Shown piece by piece: positions 42,600 to 52,345 of a DNA stretch of 64,000 nucleotides. The position numbers and the translations under genes are program-made. Source of the stretch: Cristatella mucedo (Eukaryota > Bryozoa > Phylactolaemata > Cristatellidae); assembly GCA_009760855.2 (NCBI GenBank), contig WPIO01000015.1, positions 2,320,001 to 2,384,000 of the forward strand. Reading direction: 5' to 3'. Under the pieces are notes generated by a model. That model saw nothing but the letters and a program-made list of their open reading frames with translations, searched no databases and was not told where the DNA came from. Every line of letters starts with the position of its first letter. The first letter of the stretch is position 1.

Positions 42600-43565
42600 A
42601 AGGTCACTTGTCGCTCACTTTTAGGTCTCTTTATTCTTTGGCTCCAGCCCACCTATCAGATCTACTCCCCCACCAGACTAAGCAATGTACCGCTCGCTTT
42701 TCGGAATCGAACTGTTTACCCATACGTCGTACAAATCTCAAATCCTTTGGAGACCGTGCCTTTAGTTTGTGTACTTTCCAAGCTTCGAACTCACTCCCGA
42801 ATTGCGCCACGACATCTCCTGATTGGACCACATTTAAAAAGAAACAAAAAACGCATCCATTTCTCACAGCATTTAGTGAGTGTGACAGCCCTCCGCACGA
42901 CCTGTCGTCAGGCTGGGTAGCGCGACCGAGCAACAAGTCTGCTGGCTCCAACACCAAAACCTTTATTCCACGCAACGCCAGCCAAGCCCAGTCTACATGC
43001 ACTAGACGGCTGCCGGCGTCGAGGGCTCTCCCTCCCCTCCGTTGTACTCCTCCGGCAACCCTTATATTCCATGCATGCGTTGTTTTTCGCACTGTCGGGC
43101 CATTGTTCGTTCCGAACCTGCCTGACAGCTGGCGGCAGTTTGTGGTAGATTGATGTACCCACAGATGCCGCCAATGCATGGCTTTTGTCAGGACTGCCGA
43201 GTCATCGTCTGCCCATCCACCGGTAGTGAGCTTGTGGCTGCGTAGGCAGTCAGAGAGAGCCATCGCGAGGTCTCCGCCCAGTGCTCGCAGGCTGCAAGCG
43301 TCGTGTTCTTCCACAGTGAGTCCCTGTGATTCGTTCTTTACGTGCCTGTGCGTGCCGACACTGTTGCATGCTGCCACTAACCATACTTGCATGCTGACCC
43401 TGTGCATGTCACCCCTAACCATGTTATTCTTGTTGTTTATTGAGCATGCTGTCACTAACCATTCGATCGTGCTTCGTTTGCAGCAATTGTAAAGTGCTTA
43501 GAAAGAGGTTAAGTTCTCTGAGGGTGCTATATATATATAATGCAGTCTATTGCTATTATTATTGG
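42600..43565 (+). mobile_element. L2 family B LINE 3' part split by a solo LTR
   Basis: Part 1 (42600-42880) encodes LTFRSLYSLAPAHLSDLLPH and SFGDRAF; part 2 (43316-43565) holds the 3' UTR and tail (AGAAAGAGGTTAAGTTCTCT...). The intervening 435 bp are the LTR described separately. Confidence 0.85.
42881..43315 (-). mobile_element. Solo LTR (435 bp) with 5-bp target duplication
   Basis: The insert starts TGTGACAGCC and ends TTCTTCCACA (TG...CA). It is flanked by GTGAG at 42876-42880 and 43316-43320. Intact L2 copies read straight across this point. On the minus strand GGAATAAAGGTTTTGG gives an AATAAA, which suggests the minus orientation. It is unrelated in sequence to the 785-bp LTR at 3670. 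A long minus-strand open frame through it is accidental. Confidence 0.85.
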
Positions 43566-43667
43566 GGCTTTGAGCCAGGCAGCAATTGAGCTCGAGGGGC
43601 TGCATCCTGCATTCTCGCTGACGGGCAGCTCCAAGCTCTGGGCGCAGTAAGATCGTTATCGTTATCG

Positions 43668-43730
43668 GGGGGTGGGGCGGGCGGGGCGGGGCGGGGCGGG
43701 ACGGCGGCGGCGGCGCTTTTCCTTGCTGCC
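43668..43730. repeat. G-rich tract (GGGGCG repeats)
   Basis: GGGGTGGGGCGGGCGGGGCG and further GGGGCGGG units, then (GGC)n. It could form G-quadruplexes or bind Sp1-type factors. It starts the GC-rich interval leading to the PTF1A-like gene. Confidence 0.7.
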
Positions 43731-44107
43731 GCTGCTCCGCTTCCGTCGGCTCACGCGTGCGAGCGCGCATTGCTACTACTGCGTCTACTACAAGTCGCTA
43801 GCCGCGATGCAAGGCTTGGGCGTCACCTGTATTCGTCGCCCGTCAGCTGGGACTAGCGCACCACTACGAGCGTTACGCTTGCGGCCCACTTCTGACCGGA
43901 TGTAATAGCCGATGAGCATTCTGTATCAGCCGCATTATACACCTTGCGCCATTTCACGGTTAATTTCTAAGATTTACTTGTCAGACATTTTTTAGCAGCT
44001 TAACTTAGGCTCAAACTCTCCGCTGTTGCACGCGGTTGCCTCTTTCATGACTATCTGCACTGCCGGATCAACATAGCTGCGGTGGTTACTCAAGCTACGC
44101 GTGGGCG

Positions 44108-44225
44108 GCGCAACAATAAAAATAATGCACTTGATAAAGCGCCCTCAGAGAACTTAATCTCTTTCTAGGCGCTTTGAATTTGCTGCAAAGTGAAATGCAA
44201 TTGAATGGTAAGTAAAATACATGGG
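44108..44225 (-). mobile_element. L2 family B 3'-end fragment
   Basis: AACAATAAAAATAATGCACT, then CCCTCAGAGAACTTAATCTC, GGCGCTTTGAATTTGCTGCA and GAAATGCAATTGAATGGTA, all shared with other minus copies. Confidence 0.85.
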
Positions 44226-44459
44226 TTTGTCAGGTTACAGGTGCCTGTCAGGGCGAAGAAGGCGAAGGCGGTGCATTGAGGGAACTTGCTCAATCAACTG
44301 AATAAAGGGGCGAATTAAAAGTCTAAATGCTCGTCATTTTTGATGCGTCAGTCTCGTCACCTCGATCGTTATATTTGTCATCTCAGGTCAACTGGACTCA
44401 CTATTCGGCGAGGGAGCGGAAGAGGCGGATCAGTGGGCCCTGGGCCCCCTCGTATTCAT

Positions 44460-44498
44460 CAGAAGGGGCGCGATAGAACGCCCGTCGCGCCCCTTCTG
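44460..44498. repeat. 14-bp perfect-stem hairpin
   Basis: CAGAAGGGGCGCGA and TCGCGCCCCTTCTG face each other across an 11-base loop. Its role is unknown. It lies within a minus-strand open frame (44401-44952) that I do not recognise. Confidence 0.8.
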
Positions 44499-45674
44499 CT
44501 TTCCAACGATTGGCTGACGCTGAGAAGGTCAGGCACAAGATCAGGCAGTGACCCTCATTCCTAGCAAAACTCTCGATTTCTGTTTTGCTTCGATAGGATG
44601 CACAGGCCGGATAACTTACCTTAGTGAAAGAATTCGCAGCTAAGCAACGCGCTTCTCCCTGCGACGCCTGCAGCGACGACCTCTTTCGCCGCTCTTTCCA
44701 GCAAACCTGCGGCTTGACCAGCAACGGCCGCCGACAAACGATCGGCGCAGCGTGCATAAACAGCGCCGGATTATAGACAGATGCGGAAGTCAAGAGTGGC
44801 CATTGAAGCAATCGCAAATCCTCAACGTTTCCGTGCGGAAAAGCGAGAGCGAGATATGGACGCCTATCTTGGGCCATTCGAATGCACCGCCATTGCATTG
44901 CATTGCATTGCAGCCTCCATTGCCCAATGCAAGCGGTGGCGATAGCCACCAAGGCTAGTCTGCCGCCGCTTTATTGACGAGGCCGTTGAGTCAGCCGACC
45001 AATTCATGTAGAGTAGCTAGTTGTTGCAGAATACGCCATCACCCGCAACGTCGAATAGCTTGCCCGGAGAGCGAACTCCGATTATCGCGTCTCTGCCGTG
45101 TTGGCTCAGAGATTTCATTTCAGCTCATGATATTATGACAAACACGTGACTGTATCGTAAGCTCGAGCTTGTGCTCATTCTCTAAATAATTCGAGACGCT
45201 CTCTAGCTTCCGTGAGCAGAATTGTACTTGTATACAATCTACTTGCAGTCGCGCCGTCTCGCAATTGATGATGCGTGAGAATATGGGTAACGATTTGTTT
45301 TGAATCCGGATCTGTTTCTGAGGAGAAACGCTTCACGCTTGTGCGCACTCAAGTTTTTCACCTTCTGACATACGAAAGAGACGCTTTTATACAGCAACGT
45401 ACGATTACTTGGGAAAAGGAAGAGATACGGCGATTCGGCTTTAGTCCCTCTGGGCAGGTACTAGTCGCATATGGATTGCCCTGGTGTGCTGCGCACAGAC
45501 GCCGCACAAAAAGCGCTTGCAAGCGTCGATCGGGGCGTGCTTGTGTTATGTTCGTCACTGGTTTGCGAGCTGCCGCGCTGCAAATTCTCGGTGGAGTTCA
45601 GTTCACGTTGGATAGACTGTAGTTTATGGTTTTCTGGGATACGGCGATAGCGGCTGAGGCCTACGCTATCTCCT

Positions 45675-45790
45675 TTGCAGCAAATGTAAAGCGCCTAGAA
45701 AAATTGATTTCTCCGAGGGCACTTTATCAAGTGTATGATGATGATTATGATGATGATGATGATGATGATTATTATTATTATTATTATCTA
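45675..45790 (+). mobile_element. L2 family B tail fragment with (ATG/ATT)n
   Basis: CAGCAAATGTAAAGCGCCTA...TTTCTCCGAGGGCACTTTATCA followed by (GAT)n and (TTA)n. It is the last recognisable transposon before the PTF1A-like gene. Confidence 0.8.
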
Positions 45791-46197
45791 CATTCCGAGG
45801 CCGTGCTCAGCGGTGCCCAACGACAGTGTGGTCTTGGGGCCAGGAGGCGCGAATGGGTTGAGGAGAGAGGTCTTGCAGTTAGGGGGCGCTATCGAGAGGA
45901 AGCCTCGTGTGCCAAATTCCGACCTTTCCGCTTCGCCGTGAGGGCTCTGCCTCTGATTTATGCTAATACTCTAGATGTAGTTAAAACGTAAGTGCCGATG
46001 CACCAAGCACCAACGCGCAAATACCGCAGTGCTTTGGCAGGCGTATATTACCTCCTCGAGACCGCTTGCAGAGCGCCAGCACACGGCCGCTCGGCCCGGC
46101 GTCTCCGTTGCAACACTCCTGTCGGTCACCACTGCCTTCCGGTCCGCTCACCCACGCCACCTTTCCGGAAAACAGCCACGCCCCTTCCAAGAAGAGC

Positions 46198-46248
46198 CTG
46201 GCCCGCCATCTTTGAGCTGGCTACGCCACATCAAAGATGGCGGGCCAG
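46198..46248. promoter_or_regulatory. Palindromic YY1-like sites (18-bp stem)
   Basis: CTGGCCCGCCATCTTTGA and its exact complement TCAAAGATGGCGGGCCAG are separated by 15 bases. Each arm has CCGCCATCTTTG, close to the YY1 consensus (GCCGCCATCTTG). A regulatory role is inferred; it lies ~1 kb 5' of the bHLH gene. Confidence 0.5.
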
Positions 46249-46475
46249 CTTGCAGCAGCAGCATCCCTGCGCCGGCCCATCTTTAGACCGCGCTTTGCTC
46301 GTCTCGTAGTCGCCTGCGTCAGTTGTGAATGCAGAAGTCAGATGCCTCATTGTATGTGACGCTGTATTTATAATGCATCGAAGCTGAGGACACTGCCTGC
46401 AGTGTGATCCGCTTAAATCGCTTTAAATGGTAGACGTCTGCCTTTGGGCACAAGCTACCGAGCGCGTCTATGCAG

Positions 46476-46490
46476 CAGATGCTTTCCCAC
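46476..46490 (+). promoter_or_regulatory. E-box next to RBPJ/TC-box (candidate PTF1 site)
   Basis: CAGATG (E-box) is followed after one base by TTTCCCAC (TC-box/RBPJ half site). PTF1 complexes bind an E-box plus TTTCCC, usually about one or two helical turns apart; the spacing here is shorter, so the match is imperfect. It is ~770 bp upstream of the bHLH start codon. Confidence 0.35.
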
Positions 46491-47258
46491 ACAAACAGTA
46501 GGAGCGAGGTGCTTTCGGTGGGTAAATCCTTCCGTTTTCATTCGGACGCTAAGCTGCGCGTAAGCGACGCTCGAAATCCGCGGCGGTCAGCTTGCCCCAG
46601 CAGCCAGAGATGGAACACGGTAGCGTCCCTCGTGCCTCGCCCAACGGCGCTCGTCGCCAGCAGAGCGCCCGCGCAATTCCGTCGCCTCTGCGCACGCGAA
46701 GCTCAATTTCCGGAGGTGCTGTCCTTTTCGTCTCGACTTCTTTGCCGACGCGAGTGCGACAGTCGAACGCGTCATTGAAGAAGGCAGGCTCAGTTTAATG
46801 ACCCGGACGCAGTCGCGTGCGGCGGCAGTGAGTAATTGAAATGACCGTCGGGCGTAAGGAAAACGGAATGCGCTGCTCGCCGGAGGCAAAACGAGCAGCA
46901 AGCATTTAGCCAGACTGTCGACGGTCGAACGACTCGCGCCTTTTAATAACACTTTGCGACCGCCTGAGTGTCGCCACTGTTGGTCGACGCTTTCAGCTCG
47001 AAAGCTTTATCGATCTCGCAGGGTTCTGAAGCGCGCTTAGCGGATATCCGCCGCACTACCGGCTAATGTATTATTAATGTGAAAAAATTCAATCGCCGCG
47101 CCCGGTCTCTTTTAAAACGGCTAAGTGTTTGCACTGTCGTATCAATATCCCGGTCGCGTGGCAGGTGATATCGGTACTCTAATCGGCCGAGCGGCGCCGC
47201 AATAGCAGTCGGTTTACGAGCGCCGGGCAGCACTCTCTCTCTCTCTCTGCGAAGCGCC

Positions 47259-47646
47259 ATGCACGACTGCGGGAGCGCGCGCTCGTCGTCCATCGAGCTC
47301 ACCGACTCGGACGTCTCTCGCGACTCGGAGGACGCTCTCGCGCCGCCGCCGTCCGCCGTCGCTCGCCGCGGTCGCCAGACGACGAAAGCGTCCAATCCGG
47401 GCCGACAGGCGGCCAATCAAAGAGAGCGGCGCCGCATGAGATCCATCAACGAAGCGTTCGACTTTCTAAGGAAGCACGTGCCGCACGCGCATTGCCAGAA
47501 GAAGCTGTCCAAGGTAGACACGCTCCGATTCGCTGTCGACTACATACGGCAGCTCGACGAGATGATTCGCCAAGACGCCGAAGCCGAGGCGCACTCGAGC
47601 GTCGACCCCAGCGGCTCGAAGGTGTTCATCACGTACGAAGGCTCCG
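47259..47646 (+). CDS. PTF1A: PTF1A-like exon 1
   Basis: Starts at ATGCACGACTGCGG after a CT-rich leader, carries the whole bHLH, and ends GGCTCCG before the donor GTAAGG. It ends in phase 1. The open frame continues to 48917 by chance in GC-rich DNA; that read-through has no conserved motif. Confidence 0.88.
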
Positions 47647-48241
47647 GTAAGGGCGCGCCCTGCGGCGCGCGCGCGGAGGCGCTTTCGCCGCCGCCGCCCA
47701 GCTCGCGCTTCCGCCGCAGCAGCCGGCCGAGCGCGCGTCGCCGTGCCGTCGCGGTGCCGAGACCGGGCGGCCTCCGGCACGCGGCGCTTCCGGCGACCTC
47801 CTGGCTGACGCGCGCGCGCGCGGCGCCCTCTGTCGCGCAGCAGGATACGCCGCCGCTGCAACCGGCGACGGCTTCCCGCCCGTCTCCGGCCTGGCGCTGT
47901 CGTGGCGAAGCGAAAAGCAGCTCGGTCTGGAGCAACTTCCCGGAGGCGGCGGCGGCGGCGGCGGCCGCACGTGCGTCGCCAAGATCTGGACGCCAGCCAA
48001 TCCTGGCCGGTGCCGCTCGGTCGGCGTCTGCTTCGACGACTCGGCCGACGACGGCGGCGCCGGCGACGACCGCTGCGACGGGTTTCTGGAGAGGATCTTC
48101 GAGCGAAGCGACCGACACGGGAAGCTGCTTACGGGCAGCGAGCACTTTCCGCCGCCGCCGCCTCTCCGTTCGGACGGCCTCGGCGGCGGCGCGCCGGCGA
48201 TGCCCACCGGAGCGACAGCGTGCGGAATGGCGCTGTCGTGA
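47259..48241 (+). CDS. PTF1A: PTF1A-family bHLH transcription factor (two exons)
   Basis: Join 47259-47646 and 47844-48241, 261 aa (262 if the upstream acceptor is used). The bHLH is at ~49-103: basic [20 protein letters not shown], and helix 2 [19 protein letters not shown]. After it comes KVFITYEG, at the place of the KVIICHRGT motif of vertebrate Ptf1a. Exon 2 encodes [16 protein letters not shown] (Trp150) and [11 protein letters not shown] (Trp178). These match the C1 and C2 tryptophan motifs through which Ptf1a recruits RBPJ. The family acts in the nucleus with an E-protein partner in neural and pancreatic/digestive cell specification. The loop (PHAHCQ for TLPYEK) is unusual and slightly Ascl-like, but the C-terminal motifs support Ptf1a. 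A (Gly)8 run separates the two Trp motifs. Confidence 0.88.
47844..48241 (+). CDS. PTF1A: PTF1A-like exon 2 (stop codon)
   Basis: Acceptor CGCGCAGCAG; both AGs (47840 and 47843) keep the frame. A branch-point-like GCTGAC lies ~35 bases upstream. It encodes both Trp motifs and an acidic segment with DDSADDGG, then [14 protein letters not shown], and ends at TGA (48239-48241). No AATAAA was seen in the next ~1.3 kb. Confidence 0.85.
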
Positions 48242-49540
48242 AGAGGCGCGAGGGCGCGGGCGTCGCTCGGCGGCTCGAGCGCCGCGCCGCTCCCGCGGTG
48301 CGGCGTCTGGGTCGCCGGCCTTTACGGAACAGGCGCCGCCGCGCGTCTCTGGCCGGGCTGCGCCGCGGCTCGGCCCGCTCTCCCCTTCCGCTCCTTGCCT
48401 GCGGTCGGGCGAGACGCCGCCGGCCGGCGGCGCATCGGTAGACGGCGCACGCTGTGAATCCTCCCCGCGCTGCCTTCTATTTCCGGGACGCGACGCTAGG
48501 CGGTTTCCCGCCAGCCGTCGAGCGGGCGCGGGCCGTAGCTGCTGGCCGCGGCTAGGGACTGCGTGCGCGGCTCTCGCTTTTTGCCTTTGTAAAAGCAGCT
48601 CCGTAGTTAGTAAAGATGAGCCGGAGAAAAATCCGGCTCTCCATTCCAATAGTGAGGCAGGACTTGTCTGCTCGACATTGGGGCGATCGCGCGAGCCGAC
48701 GCGGTGTAGCGACTCTCGGCGACGAGCGGCCATGCGCCGGTGGGGCGCGCGCGAGCGCCGTCAAGGGACATCGACCGCCGATGACCGGAGGGCTCGGAAT
48801 CGCCATCCGGTAGCTGTTCCGTCGCAGCGGCGGACGCCGGCGAAGGCTCGCTGGGTGGGAACCCTGCGAGAGGTGCCGCCGCTGCTGCCGCGGCTACGGC
48901 GCCTCCCATCCAGTTAGCGTTGACGCCCATCACTCTGGCGGCGGCGGTGAGGACGATGCCCATCCTACCCGCGGGCGCTCGGTTTGTCCGCAGCCCTCGG
49001 CTGCTAATCCTCGTCTCGCCGCTGCGCCGCAAGAATGGACGGCCATCGGGGAGGCGTGGTTCGACGGTGCCACCCCCCCCCACCACCCGCCTGCTGCCCC
49101 TAGCGGAGCAGCTGCTGACGCGTAGCTTGATCGTTGCCATGCCCACGCACGCTGCTCATTCATCAGGCGCTCCACACCCGCCGCCCAGCTGCCACCACTG
49201 AGGCGTTAACGGAGAAGCGGCGGCGGCGGGGTGCGCTCTTCCGGCTGCAGCAGCAGCGACACCTCTTGGGGAATAACCCACCGCGCGCGAGTTCGCGCTA
49301 CGTTTCTTTTTCTATTTCTTTTTTATTTGCTTATTCTAGCAAAGACGTTGTGTGCGTCGCCGTTGGGCATTGCGATGCAGCATCCGCATTGCCCAACGGG
49401 CCATGCCGAAGTTATCGGAGCTGCCGTTTGCCGACCTGAGTCGACGCATTGTGTACGGCGCAGCACGTTAGTGTGTCGCCAGGCGGCGGAAAGAGCGCTC
49501 GGCGCGCTGGCCATCGCAGCGAAAAAGCAGTAGCTAGCTC
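48242..49540. other. GC-rich 3' flank of the PTF1A-like gene
   Basis: Presumably 3' UTR and flanking CpG-rich DNA. Long open frames on both strands here (up to ~400 codons) are expected from base composition; none shows a known domain. Confidence 0.5.
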
Positions 49541-49629
49541 AGGCGGCCCCTGCGGGTCTGTTCGATGCTAGCGGCCCCGACGCCGCGCGTGTTGACGCTT
49601 GGCTGCTGGGCAGAACTTGGCTTTGCAGA

Positions 49630-49657
49630 GTACGACTCGCTGCTAAGCGAGTCGTAC
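49630..49657. repeat. 12-bp perfect hairpin, 4-base loop
   Basis: GTACGACTCGCT, GCTA, AGCGAGTCGTAC. The stem can extend by GCAG/CTGC after one mismatch. Function unknown. Confidence 0.8.
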
Positions 49658-50689
49658 ACTGCTTGCACCCTCTTCGCCTTTCCACTGCTTTGACTATGGA
49701 AAAAAAAGTAGTCTCGCGGATACTTCAGCCATCTAGTTACGTGTCGCGTTAAAATTCTCACGAACCTGCAAGAGGCGCGTGTCTGTGTTGGTGGTAGAAT
49801 GTGTACTGACTTTTTTTTTAAATTCATTCCGCATATCACTATTCGCTCCTGGCTGCGAGAGAGATTCGCCGAGACGAGGTAGAATGCGCTATGTCGTTGG
49901 AGGATCTCTGCCGAGAGAATGACGGAAAGGCGACGGCGGAAGGTCGCTGAAGAGCAACGGGGACCTATGACGCGTCTCAAGCGCACAATATATCAACGGT
50001 GGAGAGCTAAGACTCAGCACCTCGGCATAAAGAACAGGTCCATGGTAATGAACGGTATCCTTCCACAGGGCAGAGAAAATTGCCCTGGGATGGCGATGCT
50101 TCCCAATAGGCTGCCCACATAGATCGCCGCAAGGAGCAAATAATCGCTCGAAAGCAAATAATTACGTGAAAACTGGAAATCGCGCTAAGCGCTGTAAATC
50201 ATCCGAATCCAGCGATACCGATTAATCAATTCAGAGACGTTTTACTTTCGAAATCTCGGCACTGAAGTTTGTGCCCGATATTTTGACAGTTCGCTGAAAG
50301 CACTCTCGTCCAAGAAGCCAGCGTTCGCCTTGTAAGCAGGCATACGCCACAGGGACCGCACACGAGTGGCATTTAGCGCGCCCATTTGCTGCGGTCCTCG
50401 CTCGTCTTCTGCCGCTGTCCTGAGCCAGAAATGAGGCATCGTTGACTATTAATATAACAAAATCGCCCCGTCGTGTCCTTAGTAAATGCGGCGCGCCACT
50501 TAACAGCAGCCGTTCGACCAGTTTCTATTCTACCTTGCGTTTTGCGTGTTGAAAAAGGCTACCGTGAGCCACGGACAGCACGACGAGATGGTACGACTCT
50601 ACAAATACGCAGCTCATATAAAATATTTTCATAAAAAGCCTTTTGACAGATGCGTACACGCAGAGCAGGTGAAAGCTGTTCCATTCCTC

Positions 50690-50995
50690 CACTTAAAGAC
50701 CGTTGGCGACAGACCACCATTTACGACAACTACTCTCCTACTTCCGACTATAGCACATCCTTTTCAGCGGTCCTGAGCTGCTACTTATATGCTACTCACT
50801 ACCTCAACTGCTGTCCTGACTCTGCTATGCTTCCCACTTTCTCTTTGTTGCGTGAGACGAAGTCTGTTGGCTACCGAATGCGTACCGAAAGCCGCTTAGG
50901 CTGTGAGTGCGCTATACAAAACTCTCCTGCGTAACACCCACATGGTCTTTATGACTTTGTGGAGTTACAGACGGAGATACATTACATTAAATTAC
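50690..50995 (+). mobile_element. LINE family A 3'-end fragment
   Basis: AAAGACCGTTGGCGACAGA, ACTCACTACCTCAACTGCT, TCTCTTTGTTGCGTGA and GAGTTACAGACGGAGATACA match 2240-2590. It marks the downstream edge of the transposon-poor interval. Confidence 0.85.
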
Positions 50996-51534
50996 ATAAT
51001 GGTTGCAATTTGTAACAAAAAATTCGCAATTACAAACCCATGCCTTCACGCAGTATACGCGGATTTGACTCAAAAAATTAAACGGAGATTTAAAGCTGTG
51101 GTGTTTAAGCCCTGTATAGAACGTGCAAGCAAACAGTTCAATTGGTTGACTAGTGACCCGGTCATCCAGGGGTTGCGGGGTCGTTCCCCATCGGGGCGAG
51201 ACTCTTTTTCCGCGTCAACATTTTCCACATTCAGTACCACGGCAGATGGCCCCCAGGCATTCTGCACAATGATACTCCAGGATCCAGTTAACCGGTGACG
51301 GCACGACGAGACGGGAAAATATATTTGAGAGATACGCGTTTAGTACAAGTTTTCATACATCGACAGATACGTACGTATATACACAAGTATATACACACAC
51401 AAACACACAAAGTGATGGACAAGGAAAAGTAGAGCAAGATGTATGTACAAAGAGACATCGAGACGGAGAGATACATTGAATATATTTATATTTATAATTT
51501 TAGAGAGATAGCGGAGAGAACGCACACAGCGAGG

Positions 51535-51920
51535 AACGGGAGGAGGAGGAGGGGGAGGAGGAGGAGGAGGCGGAAGTGGAGAGCTGAAATAGTCATGCGC
51601 AGGACTGGCAGCGATACCACCAGCTCCGTTTTAACTGGCGCACTGCACTTCCGGCACGTCCATTTCCAGCAGCAAACTTGGTCGAGGCGAAGGAGAAGAA
51701 GTCGTCGAGGAGCCTTAGTCTGCGGCAATGGGGGCGTGGCGGAGTCTGCGGCAACCGCAGCGGCAGCGTAGGATGGCGGCTGACGAGGCAAAAGATCGAG
51801 GGACGTCGGGGACACGTAGCGTCGCCGCCGCCACCGCGGAGGGCGAGCGTGAAAGCACGCGCAGCCGCGCGCGGCTTGGTCTTCCTGTCAACGACGGGGA
51901 GAATTCTCTTTAAAGACTAA
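51535..51920 (+). other. Purine-rich (GGA)n tract and possible first exon
   Basis: (GGA)n at 51540-51580 is followed by GC-rich DNA. An ATG in good context (GTAGGATGGCGGCTGACGAG, near 51773) opens 46 codons (MAADEAKDRGTSG...) and stops at TAA near 51911. It could be a short first exon or a chance frame. I do not recognise it. Confidence 0.2.
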
Positions 51921-51964
51921 TATAAATTTCCTTAGCAGGGTGACTAAAACTGTCATAATACATC

Positions 51965-52345
51965 TAGAGGTAACAAATAATATCGTATTTGTTTTAGCGC
52001 CCCAATAGAACTAAATCTCTTTCTAGGCACTTTATTGGTGCTTTAAGGCAAGCTTAATAATTGGCTAGTGATAATATGCAGTGTCAGCACACATAATCAT
52101 ATATAGGACAATTCACAACAAATGCTGTGAATTGTCCTTTATATACTGACGTTTAGACGTCCTTTATATGCTCTATGTTTTTAGCTCCTCTTTAAAAGTT
52201 GTCATGTTAGAGGAGGTCGTCGTGTTAGTCGGGATGCGTTAAGGCTTTGGGAGCATACGAACTAAGGACGTTGTCTCCAAAGATTGTGAATTAAGTTGTA
52301 GGCACAGCTATGCAATTTCAGTCTGGCGAACCGAAGATGCGATGC
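51965..52345 (-). mobile_element. L2 family B fragment (left half of an inverted pair)
   Basis: Reversed tail ATTTGTTTTAGCGCCCCAAT, UTR words (CAGTGTCAGCACACATAA) and AAGGCTTTGGGAGCATACGA. It meets a forward copy at ~52346. Confidence 0.75.

Noticed and set aside
42631-43455. 274-codon minus-strand open frame
   Set aside because: It runs through a reversed L2 fragment and across a solo LTR into the L2 UTR, so it is an accidental frame.
44401-44952. 183-codon minus-strand frame
   Set aside because: No recognisable motif, no splice context, and it contains a 14-bp palindrome and CATTGCA repeats. Not supported as a gene.
47540-48733. 397-codon minus-strand frame opposite the bHLH gene
   Set aside because: Shadow of GC-rich coding DNA; Arg/Ala/Gly/Pro-rich, no domain.
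47259-48917. A single 552-codon gene on + covering the bHLH and downstream GC-rich DNA
   Set aside because: The frame after 47646 is Arg/Ala/Ser-rich with no conserved motif, while the conserved Trp motifs lie in another frame joined by clear splice sites. The long frame reflects GC composition.
50242-50439. Minus-strand 65-codon frame after an acceptor-like TTTCTGGCTCAG
   Set aside because: Looks somewhat coding, but no family is recognised, no poly(A) signal follows, and no partner exon was found.
51070-51298. Frames after the family A tail at 51.0-51.3 kb
   Set aside because: No motif or similarity to the LINE families; probably non-coding.
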